From NCBI GenBank assembly GCA_013697585.1, contig JACCWP010000145.1, positions 1-38,063 of the forward strand: a stretch of 38,063 nucleotides of DNA, read 5' to 3'. Below are positions 1 through 6,772 of the stretch, one piece after another; positions within the stretch are counted from its first letter, which is position 1; each line of letters begins with the position of its first letter. The DNA comes from Nocardioidaceae bacterium. Its GTDB lineage: Bacteria > Actinomycetota > Actinomycetes > Propionibacteriales > Nocardioidaceae. Below the pieces are notes generated by a model. It saw only the letters and a program-made list of their open reading frames with translations, did no database searches and was not told the origin of the DNA. A program made the position numbers and the translations under genes.

Positions 1-528
1 CGGGATCGAGGTCCCGTCCAGCCACACGTCGGTCCGGCTGTCCGACCCGGCCACGTGAACCTGCAGACGCAAACTGTGCCAGATGTTCTTGCTGACCACT
101 GTCGGGCTGACAATAGCGGTCGTACCGACCCGTAGTGCCAGCTTGCTCCTGGCGTTCACGAACACGCTCGCCAACGATGGGCCAGTTGTCGGCCTGAGTG
201 CCATCAGCGTCACGTTGTGCGCACCCTGGCTCACGATCTTGAACTCCAGCGCATAGTCCACATCCGTCGACGCCGAACCCAACGTCCGTCGGGCGAAGGC
301 AGGCAAACCGGTGCTGGTCGCCTCCGCAGCCCAGTAGCCGGCCTCGACATCGGCGCTCTGCGTGAGCACGCCGCGAACCGGGGACCACGCAGACAGCCCG
401 TTCTCGAAGCCGTCCTCGACCAGCACCGACCCACCGGTTGCCGGGGGAACGGCCATAGACACGAGCAGCGCCACGATCCCTGCCACCGGGAGGACGAGCA
501 GGACATGACGAAACCGCGGAAACCGCAT
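1..528 (-). CDS. Secreted lectin/LamG-like protein, C-terminus beyond window edge
   Basis: An open frame of 176 codons starts with ATG at 526-528 on the minus strand and runs off the left edge of the window without a stop. The first ~33 residues are a signal peptide or membrane anchor: basic MRFPRFRH, then a hydrophobic stretch, then AVPPATGG. The mature part begins VLVEDGFENGLSAWSP, a pattern common at the start of concanavalin-like/LamG jelly-roll domains in exported actinobacterial proteins. Alternating hydrophobic strands follow (DVDYALEFKIV, LALRVGT, HSLRLQVHV, DVWLDGTSIP), also typical of that fold. The ligand and function are unknown. It lies in the accessory island left of the tRNA-Leu. 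The fold is inferred from sequence feel only; the coding frame itself is solid because it is long and has no stops. Confidence 0.72.
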   Translation of the reverse strand, partial: MRFPRFRHVLLVLPVAGIVALLVSMAVPPATGGSVLVEDGFENGLSAWSPVRGVLTQSADVEAGYWAAEATSTGLPAFARRTLGSASTDVDYALEFKIVSQGAHNVTLMALRPTTGPSLASVFVNARSKLALRVGTTAIVSPTVVSKNIWHSLRLQVHVAGSDSRTDVWLDGTSIP

Positions 529-678
529 GAAACCACCCGTGAAGAGACAGCCGACCCACACCGTGGACTGCCGCTGACGATTTTGTCAAGCACGCGGCCC
601 TCGTGTAGGCCCGTTAGTAGAACGGACCGGCTGACCGCTGCCTGCTCACCAAACAGGTGGTTGAGGAGTCGGCAACGG

Positions 679-1172
679 TCAAGTCTGGGGTACGAGGTTT
701 GATCCTTTGACGTTGTCGTTCAGGCCGTGAGGGCCTGGAGGGCAAGGTCGTCGGGTGACCTCCTCGGGGTGGTGGGTGACGGCTTGGGCTCGGGGGGGGC
801 AGCGGTCGTTCCAGCCCGTGATGAAGGCACCGATCTTCGTGTTCAGGTCGCGGACCGAGCCGAAGGTGCCGCGGTGGATGGCTTGGCGCTCGATGATCCC
901 GAACCAGACCTCCACCAAATTCATCCAGGACGCCGACGTCGGGGTGAAGTGCACGAGGATGCGAGGGTTCTTGGCCAGCCAGTCGCGGACCTCGCCCCGC
1001 TTGTGGGTGGCGTAGTTGTCCATCACCAGATGCAGCTCGGTCGGCTGGCCATGCTCATCGCCGTCGTCGGGGTAGGCGACGCGCGACCTGCTCGAGGAAG
1101 GCCAAGAACTCCTGGTGGCGGTGCCGGGGCAGACACAGGTCGACCACCTTGACGGTGGCCACCTCCAGCGCT
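679..1172 (-). pseudogene. IS630-family transposase fragment, truncated and frameshifted
   Basis: The minus strand encodes the C-terminal half of a DDE_3 transposase. The second catalytic Asp is in the motif VMDNYATHK. The final Glu is in TPTSASWMNLVEVWFGII. These are followed by the family-typical RQAIHRGTF and ITGWNDRC. Upstream, the recognisable segment VKVVDLCLPRHRHQEFLAF lies in a different frame, so there is a frame break near 1075-1085. Everything before ALEVAT (about 1172) is missing, including the helix-turn-helix and the first catalytic Asp. The end of the frame runs into GSNLVPQT at 679, likely the inner edge of the IS terminal repeat. It cannot encode an active enzyme. Confidence 0.85.
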
Positions 1173-1184
1173 GTCGGCGTACGA

Positions 1185-1222
1185 CCTCACGTGTCGGTGC
1201 AGGTACGGCCTGACGTGTCGGT
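1185..1222. repeat. Pair of 14-bp near-direct repeats, possible IS21 terminal repeats
   Basis: cctcacgtgtcggt at 1185-1198 recurs as cctgacgtgtcggt at 1209-1222 (one mismatch, 24-base period). They lie exactly between the broken IS630 transposase and the istB-like remnant. IS21 elements carry short repeats near their ends, so this may be the end of the IS21 copy that truncated the IS630 gene. That assignment is inference. Confidence 0.45.
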
Positions 1223-1235
1223 CTCGGCGTGGTGA

Positions 1236-1352
1236 TCATGGCACGGGTTCACCTCCGGTGACGAGGTTCAGGCGGTCTTTGAGGCGGTAGCTGGGGCCGT
1301 TGATCGAGAGCACGTCGCAGTGGTGCAGGAGTCGGTCGAGGATGGCGGTGGG
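1236..1352 (-). pseudogene. IS21-type IstB helper ATPase, C-terminal remnant
   Basis: Only about 38 codons of recognisable sequence remain on the minus strand: PTAILDRLLHHCDVLSING then PSYRLKDR. This is the usual C-terminal tail of the IstB AAA+ transposition helper (a D-R-L-x-H-H segment followed by G-x-SYRL). The Walker A and B domains are absent, and no istA is present. It adjoins the IS630 fragment and the 14-bp repeats, so the segment is transposition debris in the integrated island. Confidence 0.7.
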
Positions 1353-1524
1353 CAAGCACGTTCGCTTCCGCATCGAGCACCTCGACGAGCTCGTGGCGGC
1401 GGGGGAGCAGCCGGTCACCGGGCCGCCGGTCGCGCTCAGGGCGCTCCCGGGCCAGGACAGGCGACGTTCACGGCCTGTGAGCGGCTCGTGATCGTAGGCG
1501 ATCGCGGCTCTGAGCGGGTTGCGT

Positions 1525-1863
1525 TCAGTCGATGAGCGTCAGCTCACGGTCGCCGAACTCGGCGACGATGCGCAGCGAGCCCCCGAGCGCTTCCACGTAG
1601 CTGCGCAAGGTACCGAGCTCGGAGTTCGCGAGGCTGCCGGACTCGATCTGAGAGACCCGGCCTTGGCTGACGTGCATGATGTCCGCCAGCTCGCGCTGGG
1701 TCGTGGCTTGCTCCTTGCGGATGTCCGCGAGCCGGTGGGCGCGGACGTCGGCGACAGCGCGCTCCTTGGCCGCGTCGAGGCGGTCCTGGGTGATGGCACC
1801 GGAGGCAACGGCGTCACGCTTCACGGCCGACCACGGCCGGGCCGTCGGCTTCTTCGCGCTCAT
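1525..1863 (-). CDS. XRE-family antitoxin / HTH repressor
   Basis: A 112-residue protein. The C-terminal half is an HTH_3 (XRE) domain: DIRKEQATTQRELADIMHVSQGRVSQIESG at about residues 47-76, with the recognition helix near QGRVSQIE. The N-terminal ~45 residues are charged and helical, and would be the toxin-contacting part in a type II system. The ATG (1861-1863) overlaps the restored-frame TGA of the upstream toxin by two bases, which implies translational coupling. The toxin-first order is that of HigBA/RelE-XRE modules. It would neutralise the toxin and bind the palindrome at 2230-2251. An antitoxin kept intact beside a broken toxin is common in decaying islands. Confidence 0.85.
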   Translation of the reverse strand: MSAKKPTARPWSAVKRDAVASGAITQDRLDAAKERAVADVRAHRLADIRKEQATTQRELADIMHVSQGRVSQIESGSLANSELGTLRSYVEALGGSLRIVAEFGDRELTLID

Positions 1864-2226
1864 TGGTCCTCCTGTTCCTTGAGCCATCGGTCGTAGCGCT
1901 CCACAGCGATCGGGATGTTCGCGTCGTACCAGGTCTTCCAGTTCCCGGCCTTGCCACCGGCCACCAGCAGCACCGCCAGGCGCTTCGGGTCGAAGGCGAA
2001 CAGGATCCGGGAAGTGGGTGGCGCCTCGAGTCGGTCTGAGTTCCTTGAGGTGGTGGAGTTTCGATCCCTTGATGCGATCCACGAAGGGCCGTCCGAGGGT
2101 GGGTCCGTCCGCTACCAGTGCCTCGATGGCCTCCGTGACCTCGTCGGCGAGTTCCGGCTCCCGCTCGCAGAGGTCGAGGTACCAGTCCTCGACCTCCTGG
2201 AGCAGCAGTACTTCCCAATCGGTCAT
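1860..2226 (-). pseudogene. RelE/HigB-like (Gp49-type) toxin with a one-base frame break
   Basis: From ATG at 2224-2226 the protein reads MTDWEVLLLQEVEDWYLDL, with the family segment GSKLHHLKELRP. From about 2030 the family continuation (SRILFAFDPKRLAVLLVAGG, then KAGNWKTWYDANIPIAVERY) lies one base out of frame and ends at TGA 1862-1860. The 367-base span is 3n+1, which confirms a single net base. Gp49/HigB toxins are ribosome-dependent mRNA interferases whose C-terminal strands carry the active site, so the uncorrected frame would lack activity. The uncorrected frame instead reads through into the antitoxin as a 233-codon fusion. It may be a true mutation or a sequencing error; I see no slippery heptamer that would suggest programmed frameshifting. 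Confidence 0.75.
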
Positions 2227-2229
2227 GAT

Positions 2230-2251
2230 AGTATTATCTCAGACTAATATT
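2230..2251. promoter_or_regulatory. Imperfect palindromic operator/promoter of the toxin-antitoxin pair
   Basis: AGTATTA (2230-2236) and TAATATT (2245-2251) form an inverted repeat with 6 of 7 pairs and an 8-base spacer. The site ends four bases before the toxin ATG. It is strikingly AT-rich in otherwise ~70% GC sequence and could serve as both a -10 region and the antitoxin binding site. Operator function is inferred from position. Confidence 0.55.
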
Positions 2252-2269
2252 ACGCAAGGCTATGGCGGA

Positions 2270-3568
2270 TCACGATTGCGTTGCGCCACCGCCAGAGATG
2301 AGCCGCATGGCTGGCCGGATCACGCCGCCGCGGAGCGCGGTGTCGATGATCTCGGAGATCAGCTCGTCGCCGACCGGCAGCAGGTGCCCATACGTGTCGA
2401 TGGTCGTGGTGATCGACTCGTGGCCGAGCCGCGCCTGGATGTGGGGGAGCGGAGCGCCTCCGGCCACCAGCCAGGCCACGTGGGTGTGCCGCAGATCGTG
2501 GAAGCGGAACGGCGCGATCCCGTCCCGCCGAAGCTTGGCCATCAACGGGTACCAGATCCGCTCGTAGAAGTCCGCGCTGTGGAGAGGGCGACCGGTGGGC
2601 GTGGTGAACACGAAGTCGTCCGGTGCCCGGCCATGGATGTGGTGGCCGAGCACCGCGGCGATCTCGTCCGACACGGTGACTGTCCGCCGAGACTTCGACG
2701 TCTTGGGCTTGCCGAGGTGGTGGCCGCGCATCGTGTGCTTGGCGCTCAGCGTCTTCCGCAGCCAGGCCGGCCTCTCCTGCTCGTCGTTGTCCCCGTCGCG
2801 CTTCCACGCCTTGTTCACCCGCAGGGATCGGTGGGCCAGGTCGACGTCCGAGACCCACAGAGCGGTCAGCTCACCGAACCGCAGACCAGTCCCCACCGCG
2901 ACTCGCAGCAGGTCCCCCTCCGCACCGGCCAGTCCGGCAGCGATGGCGAACTCAGCCTCGGTGAGGAAGCGCAGATCCGCCTGGGACTGTTTGATGCGGT
3001 TGCGCTTCGGCGCGGTTCGGGCGCACGGGTTGGCGGTGAGGTAGCCCTGCTCGACGGCGTAGCCGAAGACGCCGTACAGCAGGCCGTGGTAGTTCGCCTT
3101 GGTCTTGAGCGAGCGGTCCCAGCCGATCAGCCACGCCTTCACGTCGGCCTCCTTGACCTGGGCGAGCGTGCGGTCGAAGGGCCGGTAGGGGCCTGCGGCG
3201 CCCGGAACCTCGATGGTGGCCAGGGTGCGGACCTGGGCGAGGTAGCGCTTGCGTTGGCCGGGGGACAGGTCGACGACCTGGCGGACGTACTCCGCACCGA
3301 TCTCGGCCAGGGTCGGCGGCGGCTTCATCGGGTCGTCGGTCGAGCGCGCCCGCACTAAGCCTTCGCCCTTGACCCAGCCGCCGGGCCACTCCTGTCCGGC
3401 CGCGTCCACCATCCGTTTGAAGCCTTCGGCGCGGGCGAGGTTCTGGTCGTCGCTGCCGGCGCCGAAGGTCTCGGTCTGCTTGCTGCCGGTGCGTAAGCCG
3501 CCCAACCGCCACCGCACGATGGCGGACGTGCCGCCGTCGGCACGCGCCTTGCACTCGATCCAGGCCAT
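2270..3568 (-). CDS. Tyrosine site-specific recombinase (integrase)
   Basis: A 432-residue integrase of the phage/ICE type. The N-terminal part has an Arm-type DNA-binding region (IVRWRLGG) and a SAM-like core-binding domain around residues 95-190 (PPPTLAEIGAEYVRQ to FGYAVEQGYL). The catalytic domain shows Arg in GTGLRFGEL, the HxxR box in FHDLRHTHVAWL, the GH box in ARLGHESITTT and the nucleophile Tyr in IDTYGHLLP. The start at ATG 3566-3568 is preceded by GGGGGAG at nine bases; an ATG at 3586 is an alternative, and the longer open frame upstream overlaps the tRNA. Its 5' end faces the 3' end of tRNA-Leu about 110 bases away, the classical layout of an element integrated in a tRNA gene. The element would extend leftwards out of the window. 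Confidence 0.95.
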   Translation of the reverse strand: MAWIECKARADGGTSAIVRWRLGGLRTGSKQTETFGAGSDDQNLARAEGFKRMVDAAGQEWPGGWVKGEGLVRARSTDDPMKPPPTLAEIGAEYVRQVVDLSPGQRKRYLAQVRTLATIEVPGAAGPYRPFDRTLAQVKEADVKAWLIGWDRSLKTKANYHGLLYGVFGYAVEQGYLTANPCARTAPKRNRIKQSQADLRFLTEAEFAIAAGLAGAEGDLLRVAVGTGLRFGELTALWVSDVDLAHRSLRVNKAWKRDGDNDEQERPAWLRKTLSAKHTMRGHHLGKPKTSKSRRTVTVSDEIAAVLGHHIHGRAPDDFVFTTPTGRPLHSADFYERIWYPLMAKLRRDGIAPFRFHDLRHTHVAWLVAGGAPLPHIQARLGHESITTTIDTYGHLLPVGDELISEIIDTALRGGVIRPAMRLISGGGATQS

Positions 3569-3643
3569 GCCAACCAGCTCCCCCATGCAGCGCGATGTGC
3601 CCTCTTGGTGCCCCACTGGGCGACATCTTGCCACGTCGACATG

Positions 3644-3669
3644 ACAAAAGCCCAGGTCAGACCTGGGTT
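3644..3669 (-). terminator. Intrinsic terminator downstream of tRNA-Leu
   Basis: CCCAGGT (3651-3657) pairs with ACCTGGG (3661-3667) around a three-base loop. The stem extends to 9 bp with flanking pairs, and it is followed on the minus strand by a short T run (complement of aaaa at 3646-3649). It lies seven bases past the 3' end of the tRNA gene, so it most likely ends the tRNA transcript. Confidence 0.75.
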
Positions 3670-3675
3670 CTTCGG

Positions 3676-3761
3676 TGTCCGAGGGGGGACTTGAACCCCC
3701 ACGCCCTGTTACGGGCACTAGCACCTCAAGCTAGCGCGTCTGCCTATTCCGCCACCCGGAC
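3676..3761 (-). tRNA. tRNA-Leu (anticodon GAG)
   Basis: The minus strand folds into a class II tRNA. The acceptor stem is GTCCGGG with CTCGGAC, and the discriminator is A. The D-arm contains GGCAGACGC. The anticodon stem CTAGC/GCTAG encloses the loop TTGAGGT, so the anticodon is GAG, reading Leu codons CUC and CUU. A long variable arm (TGCCCGTAACAGGGCG) and the T-arm GGGGGTTCAAGTCCCCC follow. CCA is not encoded. The 3' end points at the integrase gene, making this the probable attachment site of the island on the left. Confidence 0.97.
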
Positions 3762-3822
3762 CTGGGCGCCGGCACCGCGGCCGGAGCGGCGGTCAGCCTA
3801 TCAGCGGGTGCAGGATGGGCTC

Positions 3823-5151
3823 ATGGTCCCAGCGCGCCCCGCACAGGCCGCTCCAGCGGCTTATGACCCCGCCGCGGAGGTCGTCGGGCTCTGCAGCGAG
3901 CTGATCGGGATCGACACCACCAACGCGGGCGACGACTCGGGGCCGGGGGAGCGCAAGGCAGCAGAGTACGTCGCCGAACGCCTCGCCGATGTCGGCATCG
4001 ACTCGACCCTGCTCGAGAAGGCGCCGGGGCGTACCAACCTGGTCGCCCGCTGGGAGGGCACAGACCCAGGCCTCGCCCCGCTGCTGCTGCACGGGCACCT
4101 CGACGTGGTGCCGGCGGAGGCTGCTGACTGGCGGTTCGCACCGTTCTCGGGGGAGGTCGACGGCGGCTACGTGCACGGACGCGGGGCGGTCGACATGAAG
4201 GACTTCGACGCGATGATCCTGTCGGTGCTGCGTGCGCGCAGGCAGGCGGGGGTGCCGCCGCGGCGACCGGTGACGCTGGTGTTCACCGCCGACGAGGAGG
4301 CGGGCAGCGGCTACGGGGGACACTGGCTGGTCGACGAGCACCGCGACCTGCTCGCTGACTGCACCGAGGGGGTCGGCGAGGTGGGGGGATTCTCGACCGT
4401 GGTCGGCGACCGCCAGCTCTATCTGGTCGAGGCCGGCGAAAAGGGGCTCGGCTGGATGCGGCTCACCGCCCGCGGGACCGCCGGGCACGGGTCGATGCGC
4501 CACCCCGACAACGCGGTGACCCGGTTGGCCCGCGCCGTGACCGCGCTCGGCTCGTACGACTGGCCGGTCGGCCCGACGCCCACGATGCAACGGCTGCTCG
4601 AAGTCGCCGCCCCGTTGGCGGGAGCAGACCCGGCCGACGCCGACGAGGTGCTGGCGGCGTTCGGCCCGGCGGCGCGGATGCTGGGTGCCGGCGTGCGCAA
4701 CACGACGAACCCGTCGATGCTGCAGGCCGGATACAAGGTCAACGTGGTGCCCGCAGTGGCGACCGCCCGGGTCGACGGGCGCTTCCTGCCCGGCCAGGAG
4801 GACACCTTCCGCGACCAGGTGCAGCAGGTCGTCGGCCCCGACATCGAGGTCGAGTTCGAGACGCACCAGCCGGCGCTGGAGACACCGTTCGACGGCGACC
4901 TGGTGGACGCGATGACGACCGCTCTGCTGACCGAGGAGCCCGACGCGCTGGTCGCACCGTTCCTGATGTCGGGCGGCACGGACGCGAAGGCCTGGCACCG
5001 GCTGGGCATTCGCTGCTTCGGGTTCACCCCGCTGCGGCTGCCGCCGGACCTCGACTTCACCGCGCTTTTCCACGGCGTCGACGAGCGCGTACCGGTGGAC
5101 GCCCTGCAGTTCGGCTCCCGGGTGCTCGACCGGCTGCTCGACCTGGCCTGA
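3823..5151 (+). CDS. M20-family metallopeptidase/deacylase (ArgE/DapE-like)
   Basis: A 442-residue cytoplasmic dizinc hydrolase. The metal motif HGHLDVVP gives His92 and Asp94. The bridging Asp124 lies in GRGAVDMKD, and the general base and ligand Glu158-Glu159 in DEEAGSGYGG. The dimerisation (lid) domain spans roughly residues 200-330, and the C-terminal His ligand is in ALFHGVDERVP. The substrate is not evident; peptides or N-acyl amino acids are usual. It is the counterpart of the M20 gene at the start of the conserved actinobacterial block (Rv2141c-type). The start at ATG 3823 has AGGA seven bases upstream; an in-frame GTG at 3808 is the alternative. It diverges from tRNA-Leu and converges on the DUF5703 gene. 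Confidence 0.93.
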   Translation: MVPARPAQAAPAAYDPAAEVVGLCSELIGIDTTNAGDDSGPGERKAAEYVAERLADVGIDSTLLEKAPGRTNLVARWEGTDPGLAPLLLHGHLDVVPAEAADWRFAPFSGEVDGGYVHGRGAVDMKDFDAMILSVLRARRQAGVPPRRPVTLVFTADEEAGSGYGGHWLVDEHRDLLADCTEGVGEVGGFSTVVGDRQLYLVEAGEKGLGWMRLTARGTAGHGSMRHPDNAVTRLARAVTALGSYDWPVGPTPTMQRLLEVAAPLAGADPADADEVLAAFGPAARMLGAGVRNTTNPSMLQAGYKVNVVPAVATARVDGRFLPGQEDTFRDQVQQVVGPDIEVEFETHQPALETPFDGDLVDAMTTALLTEEPDALVAPFLMSGGTDAKAWHRLGIRCFGFTPLRLPPDLDFTALFHGVDERVPVDALQFGSRVLDRLLDLA

Positions 5152-5164
5152 TCGAGCCCCTGGG

Positions 5165-5374
5165 TCACAGGGTCCGTACGGCTCGGATGATCTGGCGGCG
5201 CATCGTGACCCTGCGGCGACCGTCAGGGAGCAGCCGCAGCCGGTCCAGCTCCCACCCGCCGTACTCGGCGCGGTCGATGAGCAACCGGCACACCGTGCTG
5301 CGGGAGTACGACCGCGACAGCCAGAACCGCTGGAACTCGTACTGCAACTCGTACTCTCCCGCCCGAGCAGCCAT
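5165..5374 (-). CDS. DUF5703-like small protein
   Basis: A 69-residue basic protein (MAARAGEYELQYEFQRF then LSRSYSRSTVCRLLIDRAEYGGWELDRLRL and RRVTMRRQIIRAVRTL). The centre EYGGWELDRLRL followed by a basic RR-V-x-x-RR tail matches my memory of the DUF5703 family, small proteins often found beside M20 peptidases in actinomycetes. No catalytic motif is visible and the function is unknown. It is convergent with the M20 gene, with 13 bases between the stops. Family assignment is from memory; the conserved neighbour supports that it is a real gene. Confidence 0.7.
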   Translation of the reverse strand: MAARAGEYELQYEFQRFWLSRSYSRSTVCRLLIDRAEYGGWELDRLRLLPDGRRRVTMRRQIIRAVRTL

Positions 5375-5439
5375 GGTGCGCCCATGCTGCCACTAAGGTC
5401 CCGGCGCGGTCGCGGCCGACCACCGTGGCCGCGCCGGCC

Positions 5440-5752
5440 CGAGCGGCTCCGACGGATCGGGGTGCAGCTGCAGGGGTCGGCCTTCTCCGAGCGGCTCACG
5501 GCACGAGACCAGCTCAGCACGGTCGGCGCGTTGTGCGGGATCGGCAACACCCGGGTCGAGGAGATGCTGACGCTGGTGGGCCTGGAGGGGAAGGCGGCCG
5601 ACCAGGTCGAGCAGCTGTCCGGCGGTCAGCGGCCGCGGCTGTCCATCGCTGTGCGTTGATTCACGACCCCGAGGTGGTGTTCCTCGACGAGCCGACCGCA
5701 GCCCTCGACCCGCAGGCCCGTCGCACCCTCGGCCGCCCTGATCCGTGGGCTT
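5440..5752 (+). pseudogene. Degraded ABC transporter ATPase (drug-export type)
   Basis: Pieces of one nucleotide-binding domain lie in successive frames. LRRIGVQLQGSAFSERLTA (Q-loop region) and VEQLSGGQRPRLSIAV (signature) are in one frame. After a frame break at about 5655, ALIHDPEVVFLDEPTAALDPQARR (Walker B and D-loop) is in the second. AALIRGL continues in a third. Walker A and the N-terminal ~70 residues are absent, as is the H-loop end. The pattern resembles DrrA-type multidrug exporters. It is a remnant with at least two frame breaks and no partner permease nearby. Confidence 0.8.
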
Positions 5753-5800
5753 GACGCCCCGCGGTCGCTGCCGGCTGTTCCGCTCAGACGCCTGACCGGC

Positions 5801-6772
5801 TCAGGTCAGCGATGCCGCGAGCAAGGCGGCGAGCCGGGTCCGCCTCGGCCGGTGCGGGCGGTGGGTGACCGCCTCGGCCAGCGCCGGGCCGGCTTGGTGC
5901 ACGACGGACAGGTGCCGCGCCGCATGCGTGGCGGCGCCGACCAGCAGCGAGCGGGTGATCGAGCCCGCCGACTCGGCGGCCAGCACCAGCACCACCGCCT
6001 CGGCGGGTTCGCTCTCGGTTGCGGTACGCACGGCGCTCGCACCCGCCGCGTCGAGCGCGGCCCGCAGCGCGGCGGCACCGACCGCGCCGTCGACCCGGGT
6101 AGTGACGACAAGCGTGTCGTGTGGGCCGATGTCGAACTCGCGCGGCACCGACGTAGTCACCAGCTGCACCGCTCGGCGTACGGCCGCCCCAGCATCGGCG
6201 GCAGCCGTCACCACGACCTCGCGCTGCTCGGCGTCGATCGGGGGCAGCTGCCCATCGCGGAGCGCTTGCACGAGTCGGGCCAGCGGCCCGTCGTCGACGA
6301 CGGCCCCAGTCTCCACCGGCAACACGCCGCTCGCGACGAGGTCGGCGAACACCCGACCCGGCCCGGGCGCGTACGGCAGGGCGGGATCGCCGACGAGCAC
6401 CACCAGACCTGGCGGCTCGGCCGCCAGGCCTTCGAACAGCTCGAGCGCCGTCTCGAGACCGAGCGTGTGTGCGGCCTCCACCACCACGGCGCGCGTCGAC
6501 AAGTCGCGGGCCGCGGTGCCGCGGGGCGCGACGACCAGTCGTAGGGCCTGTGATGCGCCCCGGCCGGCCAGGGCGCTCACCGCAGCCGCGATCCGTACCT
6601 CGAGCGACCCCCAGTGCGGGTGGGGAACGAGCCCGTCGGGCGACAGATCGCAGACATCCAGACCCGACTCGGGCAGCGCCGCCGTGAGCACCGCGGCGGG
6701 CAGGCACGTCGAGCCGTCGAGTGCTGTCCGCTGGAGCAGCGCAGCCACCGGGTGGGGAAGCGGTTCGCTCAC
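5801..6772 (-). CDS. RecD2-like protein lacking the P-loop
   Basis: A 323-residue protein that reads like a shrunken RecD2 helicase. The N-terminus AALLQRTALDGSTCLP matches the RecD2 segment before helicase domain 1A. RLVVAPRGTAARDLST corresponds to the motif Ia region. VVLVGDPALPYAPGPGRVFADLVASG matches motif III (family GD-x-x-QL-x-x-V-GPG). The C-terminal half resembles the 2A/SH3 region. The GxxGTGKT Walker A is absent, and the motif II acidic pair is not recognisable, so ATP hydrolysis is unlikely. The GTG start (6770-6772) overlaps the TGA of the aldo/keto reductase by GTGA, indicating a two-gene operon. It could be a structural DNA-binding relic or a neofunctionalised protein; I know of no assigned role. 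Confidence 0.72.
   Translation of the reverse strand: MSEPLPHPVAALLQRTALDGSTCLPAAVLTAALPESGLDVCDLSPDGLVPHPHWGSLEVRIAAAVSALAGRGASQALRLVVAPRGTAARDLSTRAVVVEAAHTLGLETALELFEGLAAEPPGLVVLVGDPALPYAPGPGRVFADLVASGVLPVETGAVVDDGPLARLVQALRDGQLPPIDAEQREVVVTAAADAGAAVRRAVQLVTTSVPREFDIGPHDTLVVTTRVDGAVGAAALRAALDAAGASAVRTATESEPAEAVVLVLAAESAGSITRSLLVGAATHAARHLSVVHQAGPALAEAVTHRPHRPRRTRLAALLAASLT

Noticed and set aside
217-702. Plus-strand ORF of 161 codons at the left end
   Set aside because: It is the complement of the signal-peptide-bearing minus-strand gene, with Arg-rich composition and no motifs.
1070-1090. Programmed frameshift in the IS630 transposase
   Set aside because: Some IS630 elements use one, but the gene here is also truncated at its 5' end and no slippery A or T run is present.
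2085-2110. Second copy of the tRNA-Leu 3' end (gtccgagggtgggtcc) as the other attachment site
   Set aside because: Similarity is limited to about ten bases at the T-arm edge and lies inside the toxin gene; too short for an att repeat.
1860-2226. Programmed ribosomal frameshift in the toxin gene
   Set aside because: The region around 2030 has no slippery heptamer or nearby strong hairpin; a mutation or sequence error is simpler.
5440-5752. Functional ABC ATPase
   Set aside because: Walker A is absent and the Q-loop/signature and Walker B segments lie in different frames, so it is a remnant.
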